A stretch of 33,039 nucleotides of DNA from Burkholderiales bacterium (GTDB taxonomy: Bacteria; Pseudomonadota; Gammaproteobacteria; Burkholderiales; CAIKXV01). The notes beneath the pieces are model-generated. The model did not search any database. It had not been told where the DNA came from and saw only the letters and a list, made by a program, of their open reading frames with translations. The stretch spans positions 1 through 33,039 of the forward strand of contig JACMMK010000128.1 in the NCBI GenBank assembly GCA_014379045.1, in the 5' to 3' direction. Below are positions 23,493 to 31,840 of the stretch, in pieces. Within the stretch, counting starts at the first letter, position 1. Each line of letters starts with the position of its first letter. A program made the translations under genes and the position numbers.

Positions 23493-24389
23493 ATGATGGT
23501 TAAGCATGGCACGACCCGGTTCCTGGCCGGAGCGATTGCGCTGGCGCTGAGCGCGCAGGCGTCGGCGTTGACCCTCTACGGGATCACCGGTCCGAACAAT
23601 CTGATCAGCTTCGACAGCGCCACGCCAGGCATGACGAGTGCCCCGCTCGCGATCACCGGCCTTGCCGCGGGCGATTCCATCGTCGGCATCGATGTGCGTC
23701 CCGCCAATGGCGCGCTGTTCGGTCTGGGCAGCGGCAGCCGCATCTACTCGCTCAATCCGACCACCGGGGTCGCGACCCCGGTCGGCGCTGCCGGGGCCTT
23801 CGCGCTGTCCGGAACCTCGTTCGGGTTCGACTTCAACCCGGTACCCGATCGCATTCGCGTGACCAGCAACAACGACCAGAGCCTGCGCCTGAACCCGGAC
23901 ACCGGCGCGCTGGCCGCTACCGACAGCATGCTGGCATTCGCCGGGACCGATGTGAACGCGGGTACCAACCCGAACATCGTCGGCTCGGCCTACACCAACA
24001 GCATCGGTCCGTCGCCGCGCACCCCGCCGCCGGGTACGCTGCTGTACGGCATCGACTCGTCGCTCGACATTCTGGTCACGCAGGATCCGCCGAACGACGG
24101 CATATTGAATACGGTCGGCGCACTGGGCGTGAATACCAGTGACCAGGTGGGTTTCGACATTTTCGCCCCCGGCAATCTGGCATTCGCCTCCCTAACCGAC
24201 GGGACGTCGGGCTTCTCGAGCCTGTACAGCATCAATCTGACGACCGGCGCGGCGACGCTCATCGGCGGCATCGGCAGCGGCCTCGCGGTGCGCGACATCG
24301 CGGTGGCGCAGATTCCTCTACCTGGCTCGATGGCACTGTTGATTGCCGGATTGGCGGGCATGCTTGGCGTCTACCGCCGCAAAGCGTAG
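23493..24389 (+). CDS. DUF4394 domain protein with PEP-CTERM-like sorting signal
   Basis: The 298-aa protein starts with a Sec signal peptide (to about ASA, residue 25). The main part, about 26-270, is a DUF4394 repeat-type beta domain: LYGITGPNNLISFD, IVGIDVRPANGALFGLG, YSLNPTTGVATPVG, FGFDFNPVPDRIRV. The C-terminus has the tripartite sorting signal: a Pro motif (IPLPG, a variant of the usual VPEP), a hydrophobic span (SMALLIAGLAGMLGVY) and a basic end (RRKA). Such proteins are usually anchored and processed by an exosortase and linked to extracellular polymer. No exosortase is in this window. ATG 23493 has GGAG six bases upstream. An inverted-repeat terminator follows. Confidence 0.9.
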   Translation: MMVKHGTTRFLAGAIALALSAQASALTLYGITGPNNLISFDSATPGMTSAPLAITGLAAGDSIVGIDVRPANGALFGLGSGSRIYSLNPTTGVATPVGAAGAFALSGTSFGFDFNPVPDRIRVTSNNDQSLRLNPDTGALAATDSMLAFAGTDVNAGTNPNIVGSAYTNSIGPSPRTPPPGTLLYGIDSSLDILVTQDPPNDGILNTVGALGVNTSDQVGFDIFAPGNLAFASLTDGTSGFSSLYSINLTTGAATLIGGIGSGLAVRDIAVAQIPLPGSMALLIAGLAGMLGVYRRKA

Positions 24390-24410
24390 TCGTCGTTTCA
24401 GCAAGTAGCG

Positions 24411-24434
24411 AACGGGCAGCCCAGGCTGCCCGTT
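24411..24434 (+). terminator. Hairpin downstream of the DUF4394 gene
   Basis: AACGGGCAGC (24411-24420) pairs perfectly with GCTGCCCGTT (24425-24434) around a 4-nt loop, 21 bp after the stop codon. The following bases (CTCGTTG) are only weakly U-rich, so termination may be partial. Confidence 0.6.
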
Positions 24435-24491
24435 CTCGTTGAAGGTCTCGTTCTGCGAGTTTGTGGCGTCCGCGGCGCGCGGGCCCGGCAA

Positions 24492-24500
24492 TGATATAAA
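24492..24500 (+). promoter_or_regulatory. Extended -10 promoter next to an ATG start
   Basis: TGATATAAA is an extended -10 element (TG-n-TATAAA). Transcription would begin about seven bases downstream, at or beside the ATG at 24508, so the mRNA could be leaderless. No good -35 is seen, which is acceptable for an extended -10 promoter. Confidence 0.45.
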
Positions 24501-24507
24501 GCGTGCC

Positions 24508-25494
24508 ATGCCTGCCCTGCGCATCCTCGGCGAAGACGACGTCCGCGCGGTCATCGATACCGACCAGGCGCTCGACCTCGCCCGGCGCACGTTGCGCGAC
24601 CAGGCCGAAGGGCGCAGCTTTCTTTCAACCCCCTCGGCGATGACACTCGATGCCACGGCATTCGGGTCGGGGCGGTTCAAGTTCAAGGCGGCCAACGTCG
24701 GACATCTCGGCTTTGCCGGGATCCGTCTGATCTCACGGCGTTCCGCCACCGACACCCAGGCCTGCAACTACACCGCGCTCTATCGTCATGGCGGCCTCGA
24801 ACTGTCGGGCCTGGTTCCCGAGCGCTGGACCAGTCGAATCCGGACCGCGGCGTTCGGCGCCGCGACGATCGAGCGTCTGTGCGAGCGGCGTCCGCTGGTG
24901 GTGGCACTGTTCGGTACCGGCCACATTTCCCACGAGATCGTGCCGATGCTCGCGCGTACGCTGGATATCGCGGAGATGCGCGTGAGTTCGCTGCGCGCCG
25001 AAAGCATGGCCGCCTTCGTCGCGGCGCACGCCCCGCAGAACCCGTTCCGGTTGTACGCCGCACCCGACCGGGCGAGCGCCGTCGCGGATGCCGATCTGGT
25101 GATCACGCTCACCGACGCGGCAGAGCCGCTCGTCACACCCGGTCTGCTCAAGCCGGGCGCGGTCGTCTGCTCGATGGGCGGGCGTAACGAGGTCGACTAT
25201 GGCGTGATGCTAGAGAGCAGACGACTGATCGTCGACGATCCTGATTTCGCCGCCGAAGTCGGCGACGGGGGCGCCTGGATCAGACAAGGCCACCTGTCGC
25301 GCGCAGACTTTCTCGCCCGCATCGATGCGATCGCGTACGAGGTCGTCGCGGGCTTGAAGCCCGTCCGGCTGTCTGCCGACGATCGCGTGATCGCCATCGT
25401 CCAGGGCATGGCGATCGGCGATATCGCGTTTTCCGCATTCGCCTTGCAGCAGGCCGAAAGGCTCGGCCGGGGCGCGCTGATCGACCTTCCTTAA
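24508..25494 (+). CDS. Ornithine cyclodeaminase/mu-crystallin family protein
   Basis: The product (328 aa) has the OCD/mu-crystallin fold: a substrate domain with RFKFKAANVGHLGFAGIRL (candidate substrate-contact lysines) and a Rossmann NAD(P) domain starting VVALFGTGHISHEIVPML, then VADADLVITLTDAAEPLV and a C-terminal helix. Family members include ornithine cyclodeaminase, ketimine or imino-acid reductases and alanine dehydrogenase; the exact reaction is not predictable. ATG 24508 fits the family's usual N-terminus; a longer frame to 24439 exists but would overlap the promoter. It is cotranscribed with the next Bug gene (19-bp gap), suggesting it acts on the compound bound by that receptor. 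Confidence 0.85.
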   Translation: MPALRILGEDDVRAVIDTDQALDLARRTLRDQAEGRSFLSTPSAMTLDATAFGSGRFKFKAANVGHLGFAGIRLISRRSATDTQACNYTALYRHGGLELSGLVPERWTSRIRTAAFGAATIERLCERRPLVVALFGTGHISHEIVPMLARTLDIAEMRVSSLRAESMAAFVAAHAPQNPFRLYAAPDRASAVADADLVITLTDAAEPLVTPGLLKPGAVVCSMGGRNEVDYGVMLESRRLIVDDPDFAAEVGDGGAWIRQGHLSRADFLARIDAIAYEVVAGLKPVRLSADDRVIAIVQGMAIGDIAFSAFALQQAERLGRGALIDLP

Positions 25495-25513
25495 CCACCG
25501 CCGGGTGCTCTCG

Positions 25514-26479
25514 ATGAACCGCCTTCTCGTCCTGCTTCTCGCCGCCCCGATCGCCACGGTCGCGACCTGCGCGCTCGCGCAAGGCTATCCCGCGAAACCT
25601 GTGCGTCTGATCCTCGCGTATCCGCCCGGGGGAGCCACCGACACGCTCGGCAGGATCATCGGCAAGGCGCTGTCGGAGACCTGGGGCCAAAGCGTCATTG
25701 CGGACAATCGCCCGGGCGCGAGTGGCAGCATCGGCACGACCCTGTGCGTGAAGTCTCCGCCCGACGGCTACACGATGTGCACGGTCTCGGTCGCTCAGAG
25801 CACCGCATCGCGTATGTCCGCCAACGCGGGCTTCGATTCGCTCAAGGACTTCTCGCATGTGTCGCTGATCGCCACGATGCCGATGATGCTGCTCGTGCAT
25901 CCGTCGCTGCCGGTGAAGAATGTCGCGCAGCTCGTCACGCTCGCGAGGAAGAACCCCGGCGCGCTCAGCTACGCCTCCAGTGGCGGCGGCGCCGGCCCTC
26001 ACCTGGCCGCGGAACTGTTCAAGCAGCTGGCGGGCATCGATATCCTGTCGGTCACGTACAAGGGCGCGGGCGCCCAGCTGACCGACCAGCTCGCCGGACG
26101 CGTCGAGGTCGCCTTCGCACCCGCCGTCGGCTTCGTGTCGTTCGTGAAGGAAGGCAAGCTGCGCGCGCTGGCGGTGTCGACCCGGCAACGTTTCCCGCTG
26201 TTTCCCGACGTGCCCTCGATCAGCGAGTCGGGAATTCCGAAGTACGACGCGAGTTCGTGGCAGGGACTGTCGATGCCCGCCGGCGTGCCACGCGATATCG
26301 TCAACCGGGTCAGTGCTGACGCCAATCGTGCGCTGAAGACGCCAGCGATCCGTGATCGCATCCTTGAACTGGGTGGCATCGCCGGCGGCAACACGCCGGA
26401 AGAGTTCTCCGCCTTCTTTCAGACGGAATCGGACAAGTGGTATCAGGTCGCCCGCGCCGCGAAGGTGGTGACCGAATGA
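25514..26479 (+). CDS. Bug family binding protein with paired cysteines
   Basis: The 321-aa product has a signal peptide ending at LAQ and the Bug motifs YPAKPVRLILAYPPGGATDTLGR, NAGFDSLKDFSHVSLI, YASSGGGAGPHLAAELFK and YKGAGAQLTDQLAGRVEVAF. It carries Cys78 (IGTTLC) and Cys89 (DGYTMC), 11 residues apart near the ligand cleft, also present in the Bug protein at 30694-31776 but absent from that at 15647. The two are close paralogues over their full length. ATG 25514 is chosen over a GTG at 25505. The gene ends one base before the convergent hydrolase. Confidence 0.93.
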   Translation: MNRLLVLLLAAPIATVATCALAQGYPAKPVRLILAYPPGGATDTLGRIIGKALSETWGQSVIADNRPGASGSIGTTLCVKSPPDGYTMCTVSVAQSTASRMSANAGFDSLKDFSHVSLIATMPMMLLVHPSLPVKNVAQLVTLARKNPGALSYASSGGGAGPHLAAELFKQLAGIDILSVTYKGAGAQLTDQLAGRVEVAFAPAVGFVSFVKEGKLRALAVSTRQRFPLFPDVPSISESGIPKYDASSWQGLSMPAGVPRDIVNRVSADANRALKTPAIRDRILELGGIAGGNTPEEFSAFFQTESDKWYQVARAAKVVTE

Positions 26480-26480
26480 T

Positions 26481-27320
26481 TCAGGGTCGTCCCTCGTTCG
26501 GGAAGCGACGTTGCAGGAACGACATCGCGTCGCGTGCACAGCGATCGGGCAGATAGTCGCAGATGTTGTGATTGGCGCTTTCGTAGTCGAGCCGTTCGCT
26601 GCCGATGATCAGGCGCTGCATCTCGTCGTACGCGGAGGCATTGCCGATCGAGTCGCCGGCGGGCGCGACGATCAGCGTCGGGCAACGGATTCGTGCCAGG
26701 TCCGGCATCCAGTACTGCGTCGTCATGTACAGCACGAAGCGCCGGACGAACACCGGGTCGTTGCGTGCAATCTCGTCGAGGAACCAGTCGATGTGGGGCT
26801 GGCTCAGCTGCGCCGTCGGCAGGCGTTCATCGAGGGTCTCGGCGATGAAGGTGCGCAACCCCCGACGTTCCATCTCGGGAATCCAGGCCGCGCCGTTGCT
26901 GTCCTTGAATCCGGGGCGCGAGGCAAACAGCAGCAGGCTCGATACGCGCGCAGGGTCTTCGATCGCAAGCCGCTGCGCGAGATAACCGCCGCCCGAAACA
27001 CCGAGCAGATGGGCCGTCGTGATCCCGAGGTGGTCGAGCAACTCGACCAGATCCTGGGTGAGCCGGGCGAGGGTAAGCGGCGTGTCGGCTGGCGGCACTG
27101 CGGAACAGCCGTGTCCGCGCAGATCCATCCGCACCACCCGATACGTCCGCGCGAAGTACGGCACCAGCGCGTACAGCCGCCGCATGCTGCTCATAGCCGA
27201 ATGGAGCATCACCACCGTCGGTGCGCGGGCCCAGGGGTCGGTGAAATCGTCGATGCGGTAGGCGATGTCGATGCCGTCACTGGTGATCGTGTGCTGTACA
27301 TCGTCGCGGTGCGCGCGCAT
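26481..27320 (-). CDS. Alpha/beta hydrolase
   Basis: The product (279 aa) has the alpha/beta-hydrolase order: oxyanion region MLHSAMSSMR, VVRMDLRGHG, nucleophile GVSGGG (Ser109), acid Asp223 (APAGDS) and His251 (ANHNIC). No signal peptide is seen. It could hydrolyse an ester, lactone or C-C bond; the substrate is unknown. ATG 27320 is preferred over one six codons upstream because AAAGGAG lies five bases before it. That upstream ATG overlaps the stop of the molybdenum subunit (ATGA), so the genes are in one operon. Confidence 0.9.
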   Translation of the reverse strand: MRAHRDDVQHTITSDGIDIAYRIDDFTDPWARAPTVVMLHSAMSSMRRLYALVPYFARTYRVVRMDLRGHGCSAVPPADTPLTLARLTQDLVELLDHLGITTAHLLGVSGGGYLAQRLAIEDPARVSSLLLFASRPGFKDSNGAAWIPEMERRGLRTFIAETLDERLPTAQLSQPHIDWFLDEIARNDPVFVRRFVLYMTTQYWMPDLARIRCPTLIVAPAGDSIGNASAYDEMQRLIIGSERLDYESANHNICDYLPDRCARDAMSFLQRRFPNEGRP

Positions 27321-27334
27321 CGGCGCTCCTTTCG

Positions 27335-29629
27335 TCATTGCCCGAGCCGCCGGGACGCGTCGATCATGTGCCAGAGGCGTGAAGGAGAGAGTGGCAATTC
27401 GCGCGGCTGGATGCCCAGCGGCGCGAGCGCCGCGGCGACGGCGTTGGCGATCACCCCGCCCACGGGAATGATGCCGCCTTCCCCCGCACCTTTGGCGCCG
27501 AGCGGATTATGCGGCGACGGATACTGCTCGAGCGACACCGCCCGGATGTTCGGAAACGACATCGCCGTCGGCAGCAGATAGTCGGCGAGCGTCCCGGTCA
27601 TCAGTTGTGCCTGATCGTCGTAGACGAGGTGCTCGAGTAGGGTCGCACCCAGGCCCTGCACGATGGCGCCGAGCACCTGCCCGTGCAAGGTCATCGGGTT
27701 GATGATGCGACCGACATCCTCGACGGCCACATAGTCGATCAGTTCCAGCGCCCCCGTGCGCGCGTCGATCGCGACATGCGCCGCATGCGCGCCGTAGCTG
27801 TAGGTGCGCCGATTACTGGCGAAGGTACCGTCGACGCTGAAGCCTTCGGCCGACAGCTCGGTGAGCGTGCGCAGCAGACCGCCCGCCGACACCGTCGACA
27901 GCCCGTCGCCCAGTTCCACGGCTTCGGGCGCACAACCGAACTGCGCTGCCGCGGCGCGCCGGATCGCCGCTTTCAGATTGCTCGCGGCATCGAGCAGCGC
28001 CGACCCACCCATCACCGTCGCGCGTGAGGCGTTCGATCCCCAACCTTCAGCGACGAGCGTCGTCGACCCGTGAAACACGTCGCGAATCCGGTTGATCGGA
28101 ACGCCCAACGCATCGGCGGTGATCTGCGCGAAGATCGTCTCGATCCCCTGCCCCACCGACGACGATCCGACGTAGACCGTGATCGCACCGTCGGGGGCCA
28201 TCGCGAGGCGCACGTTCTCGCGCGGCCCGGTTCCGCCACCCTCCAGATAGCAACCGATGCCGAGGCCATGATGTCGGCCATCGGCGCGGCGGCCCTGTTG
28301 CGGTGACTCGACCGCCCAGCCGATCTCGTCGAGGCAACGCTGCAAGGTCACCGAATAGTCGCCGCTGTCGGTTTCACCGCGGGTGCCGAGCGGATGCACG
28401 ATCGGCAATGCGTGCGGGATCTCCGCGGTCGACAGCAGATTGCGCTGGCGAAATGCGACCCGGTCCAGGCCCAGCTCGGCGGCAGCGATATCGAACAGCC
28501 GCTCGCGAAAGAAATCGCACTCGAAGCGGCCGGGGCCGCGATAGCTCGCAACCGGCGTCTTGGTCGTGAGCACCATCGAGACGTCCATGTGCAGATTTGG
28601 CACGCGGTACGGGCCACCGATCATCTGCGCAAGATTGCGCTGCGCGGTGATCGCGTTGGGGCGCAGGTATGCGCCCATGTCCGCCACCGCGATCCCGCGC
28701 AGCGCGAGGATCGTGCCATCGCGCCGGCACGCGATCTCCAGCTCGCACTCGACCTCGCGCGCCGGGCTGGTCGCCAGCAGATGCTCGCTGCGGTCCTCGA
28801 CCCACTTCACCGGTCGCCCGAGCAGGCGGGCCGCGTACGGCACCAGAAAATCTTCCGGATAGAACTCACCGCGTACACCGAAGCCGCCGCCCGCGTCGTT
28901 CTCGATGACCTCCACACAGGCTTCCGGAAGCTCCATCAGGCGCGCGAGGATGGCTCGGGTAGCGAACGGCACCTTGATCGCGCCGAACGCGCGCAGCCGT
29001 CCGGCCTGCGCATCCCAATGCGCGAGCACGCCGCGCGTCTCGAGCGGCACCGCGGCGTGGCGCTGCACCCGCATGCGTTCGCGGCGAACGAAGTCCGCAA
29101 CTTCGATCGCGGCACCTGCATCCCCGTGCAAGCCAGTCAGTGTGAAAGCGTGATTCGTACCCTCGTCCTCGAACAGCAACGCGCTCCCGGTCTGTGAAGC
29201 CAGCGCGTGCGGGACGGACGGCAGCGCATCGATCTCGACCGAGATGGCGGACAGCGCATCCTCGGCGAGCGCCGCGGTATCCGCAACCACCACGGCGATC
29301 GGCTCGCCGACGTAGCGGACCTTGCGGTCGGCAATCACCGGTTGCTCGAAACGCGTGAGTTCGCCGCGTGCCTCGATACGGACCGGAATCCTCGGCACCG
29401 CGGCGCCGAATTCGTCTGCCGTGAACACCGCGTGCACCCCGGGCATCGCCCGCGCCGCGGCGGTGGCGATCGACCGGATGCGACCGTGCGCGATCGCACT
29501 GCGATAGATCACCGCATGCAACACGCCGTCGGGCGCCAAGTCATCCACATAACAACCCTGTCCCCGAAGGAAGCGGGCGTCCTCGAGGCGCTCGACCGCG
29601 CGTCCGACGTACGGACCCTCAGCGTTCAT
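27335..29629 (-). CDS. Xanthine dehydrogenase-type molybdopterin-binding subunit
   Basis: The 764-aa protein is the large subunit of an XDH/CO-dehydrogenase-type molybdenum hydroxylase. It has an N-terminal VGRAVERLEDARFLRGQGCYVDD, the GGGFG loop with VRGEFYPED, SSVGQGIETIFAQ and the conserved AKGAGEGG with catalytic Glu717. The active-site loop reads ASYRGPGR rather than the AYRCSFR of true CO dehydrogenase, so it is not CoxL. Such enzymes hydroxylate N-heteroaromatic rings or aldehydes. The usual FAD and [2Fe-2S] subunit genes are not in this window, which is unusual. Its start overlaps the end of the asparaginase gene by 11 bases. Confidence 0.93.
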   Translation of the reverse strand: MNAEGPYVGRAVERLEDARFLRGQGCYVDDLAPDGVLHAVIYRSAIAHGRIRSIATAAARAMPGVHAVFTADEFGAAVPRIPVRIEARGELTRFEQPVIADRKVRYVGEPIAVVVADTAALAEDALSAISVEIDALPSVPHALASQTGSALLFEDEGTNHAFTLTGLHGDAGAAIEVADFVRRERMRVQRHAAVPLETRGVLAHWDAQAGRLRAFGAIKVPFATRAILARLMELPEACVEVIENDAGGGFGVRGEFYPEDFLVPYAARLLGRPVKWVEDRSEHLLATSPAREVECELEIACRRDGTILALRGIAVADMGAYLRPNAITAQRNLAQMIGGPYRVPNLHMDVSMVLTTKTPVASYRGPGRFECDFFRERLFDIAAAELGLDRVAFRQRNLLSTAEIPHALPIVHPLGTRGETDSGDYSVTLQRCLDEIGWAVESPQQGRRADGRHHGLGIGCYLEGGGTGPRENVRLAMAPDGAITVYVGSSSVGQGIETIFAQITADALGVPINRIRDVFHGSTTLVAEGWGSNASRATVMGGSALLDAASNLKAAIRRAAAAQFGCAPEAVELGDGLSTVSAGGLLRTLTELSAEGFSVDGTFASNRRTYSYGAHAAHVAIDARTGALELIDYVAVEDVGRIINPMTLHGQVLGAIVQGLGATLLEHLVYDDQAQLMTGTLADYLLPTAMSFPNIRAVSLEQYPSPHNPLGAKGAGEGGIIPVGGVIANAVAAALAPLGIQPRELPLSPSRLWHMIDASRRLGQ

Positions 29630-30677
29630 GCGCTGCGCCCCGCGCCGAATCGTCGTGCCGGCCGGGCGGAGCAGAAAACGCCATCGCGTTGGCGCGGATG
29701 CGCCCGACCACGGCGCCCGTGCTGTTCAGTACCGGCGGTTCTGCCAACGCCGCCAGGGCCTGCGCCTCGGATGCATCGAGCAGGCCCAGCGCAGACAGCA
29801 GCGCCAGCAGCGCCGGCACCCGCGCGCGCGCCTCCCCGTCGGTGATCTTCAACGCGAGGCCCAATCCCTGCCTCGGTACGAATGCGCATAGGAAGCCTTC
29901 CGCGCCCGTCTTCATAATGATGCGTCCCCGCGTCGCACGGACAAGCATCACCGCCGGTTGGTCGGTGCCGGACAGCAGGTGCGGATGCGCGCGCATCGCC
30001 TCCTGGATCGCGACGATCGCCGCACGGCGTCGCGGCGATGCAACGCGCGCGTCGGCGAACCGCGCCATCAGCACCGCCATCGTGGCGACCGGCAACGCAG
30101 CCGCCGGCAGCGCACACCCGTCCACACCGAACGGCAATGCGCTCGCATCGGCGCCGGTCAACTCGGAGAGGGCATCGAGATAGCGCTGCTGCGCGGGGTG
30201 CTGCAGTCGATCGTAGTCGTGCAGCGACCAGCCCTCGTGTTGGGCGACGGCAAGAAAGCCGCAGTGCTTGCCCGAACAATTGTGGAAGATTCGCTGGCGG
30301 GGACGGCCCGCGATGAGGGCCGCGGCTGCCGCCGCCTCATCGGCAGGACGGTCCTCACCGCAGACGAGCGCTTCCTGATCCAACCCCAGCACGTCCAGCC
30401 ACTCGGTGACCAGCGTGCTGTGAACGGGCTCGCCGCGATGCGAAGCACAGGCGATGGCAAGGTGTCGCGGGGTCAGCCCATCGTCCCGATACGCGCCCGA
30501 CTCGACCAGCGCGATCGCCTGGACCGGCTTCAGCGCAGAACGCGGATACGTGACCAGCGCGGTGTCGCCCCACCCGGCAATGATCTCGCCCTGGGCGTTG
30601 GCGACCGCAGCGACCCCCGCATGCGCGCTCTCGACCAGCGGGCCGCGCCAGACTTCGACCATCCTCGGCGACGACAT
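29619..30677 (-). CDS. L-asparaginase II family, ReAV type
   Basis: The product (352 aa) belongs to the asparaginase II family (Rhizobium etli ReAV type), unrelated to E. coli-type asparaginases. The key residues match: Ser47 and Lys50 (RSALK), Ser79 (CASHRGEP), Cys134 and Lys137 (NCSGKH) and Cys188 (VDGCAL), which correspond to ReAV Ser48, Lys51, Ser80, Cys135, Lys138 and Cys189. It releases ammonia from asparagine or a related amide. ATG 30677 starts 17 bp after the upstream Bug stop; ATGs at 30710 and 30662 are alternatives. It sits in an operon with the Bug receptor and the molybdenum hydroxylase, which hints at an amide intermediate rather than asparagine itself. Confidence 0.92.
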   Translation of the reverse strand: MSSPRMVEVWRGPLVESAHAGVAAVANAQGEIIAGWGDTALVTYPRSALKPVQAIALVESGAYRDDGLTPRHLAIACASHRGEPVHSTLVTEWLDVLGLDQEALVCGEDRPADEAAAAAALIAGRPRQRIFHNCSGKHCGFLAVAQHEGWSLHDYDRLQHPAQQRYLDALSELTGADASALPFGVDGCALPAAALPVATMAVLMARFADARVASPRRRAAIVAIQEAMRAHPHLLSGTDQPAVMLVRATRGRIIMKTGAEGFLCAFVPRQGLGLALKITDGEARARVPALLALLSALGLLDASEAQALAALAEPPVLNSTGAVVGRIRANAMAFSAPPGRHDDSARGAAHER

Positions 30678-30693
30678 CGGCACCGTCTGCCCG

Positions 30694-31776
30694 TCAGTCG
30701 AGGGTGACATTGGCCGCGCGCGCCACCTTGAACCACTTGTCCGACTCCGCCTGGAAGAACGCGGCGAACTCCTCGGGCGTGCTGCCGACGACGATGCCAC
30801 CCATCTCGATGATCCGGTCGCGTACTTCGGGCGTCCTCAGTGCGCGCGTCATGTCCGCGTTGACGCGGTGGACGATGTCGCGCGGAACGCCCGCCGGCAT
30901 CGCGATGCCCTGCCAGGAACTGCCGACGACGCCTTTTTGCCCCGACTCGTCCAGCGTCGGGACGTTGGGCAGCGCGGGCAGGCGCTGCGCAGTCGAGACT
31001 GCGATAGGTCGCAGGCGGCCATCGCGCACATACGGCATCAGTCCAACGGACAGATTGAACGCAAGTTCGACCCGCCCCGCCAGCTGATCGGTCAATTGAC
31101 CGCCGCCGGTGCCTTTGTAGGTCATCAGCACGATATCGAGGCCGGCGCGTTGTTTCAGCATTTCCATCATCAGCTGCGGCGTGGCCCCGCCACCGCTCGA
31201 CGCGTAATTCAGCGCGCCGGGGCGTCGCTTGGCCAGCGCGACCAGATCGGCAACGCTCTTCACCGGAAGAGACGGGTGAACGAGCAGCAGCAGCGGCAGC
31301 TCAGTGACGAGCGTGACGTGCGAGAAGTCCTTCAGCGAATCGAAGCCGGCGTTGGACGACAGACGTGACGCCACCGACTGCGCCGGCGATACCGAACACA
31401 TCGTGTAACCGTCCGGCGCCGCGCGCACACACAGCGTGGTACCGATGTTGCCGCCCGCGCCGGGGCGGTTCTCGACGATCACCGGCACCGGCCACGTGTC
31501 GCTCAGGGTCTTGGCCATCATCCGTCCGAGTACGTCGGTCGAGCCCCCGGGCGGGTAGGAAAGAATCATCCGCGCGGGCTTCGACGGGTAGGCGACCTGC
31601 GCTTGCGCCCAGCCCGCCGGAATCGATGTCGAGAACACGAGCACCGAAAGCGCGCGCAATAGGCGCCTTGCCGCAAGCGACCGAACGCTCGGCCGCGCGT
31701 TCCTGCCAGGCGGGCGACGCGCGACGCCGCGCACGCGCAAACGCCGCGCGCAGTTTCCTTCGGTGCAGAACATCAT
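30694..31776 (-). CDS. Bug family binding protein, paralogue of 25514-26479
   Basis: The 360-aa product has a basic N-terminus (about 35 residues), a hydrophobic signal (LLRALSVLVFSTSIPAG) and the Bug fold: YPSKPARMILSYPPGGSTDVLGR, NAGFDSLKDFSHVTLV, YASSGGGATPQLMMEML, YKGTGGGQLTDQLAGRVELA. Cys116 and Cys127 match the pair in the other Bug protein of this cluster. ATG 31776 is chosen because AGGGA lies five bases upstream; the frame stays open further but without support. It is the first gene of the minus-strand operon and divergent from the hydantoinase gene. Confidence 0.92.
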   Translation of the reverse strand: MMFCTEGNCARRLRVRGVARRPPGRNARPSVRSLAARRLLRALSVLVFSTSIPAGWAQAQVAYPSKPARMILSYPPGGSTDVLGRMMAKTLSDTWPVPVIVENRPGAGGNIGTTLCVRAAPDGYTMCSVSPAQSVASRLSSNAGFDSLKDFSHVTLVTELPLLLLVHPSLPVKSVADLVALAKRRPGALNYASSGGGATPQLMMEMLKQRAGLDIVLMTYKGTGGGQLTDQLAGRVELAFNLSVGLMPYVRDGRLRPIAVSTAQRLPALPNVPTLDESGQKGVVGSSWQGIAMPAGVPRDIVHRVNADMTRALRTPEVRDRIIEMGGIVVGSTPEEFAAFFQAESDKWFKVARAANVTLD

Positions 31777-31840
31777 TAGCATCCCTGATCTGCGCGCGCC
31801 TTCCGAAGACGCGCTCCATCGTTGAAAGAGAGCCCCACCG

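Noticed and set aside
25280..26539. 419-codon minus-strand frame opposite the Bug gene
   Set aside because: It is Arg-rich without domains and antisense to a clear Bug protein.
27335..29629. Carbon monoxide dehydrogenase large subunit CoxL
   Set aside because: The active-site loop lacks the Cys motif of true CO dehydrogenase and the CoxM/CoxS genes are absent.
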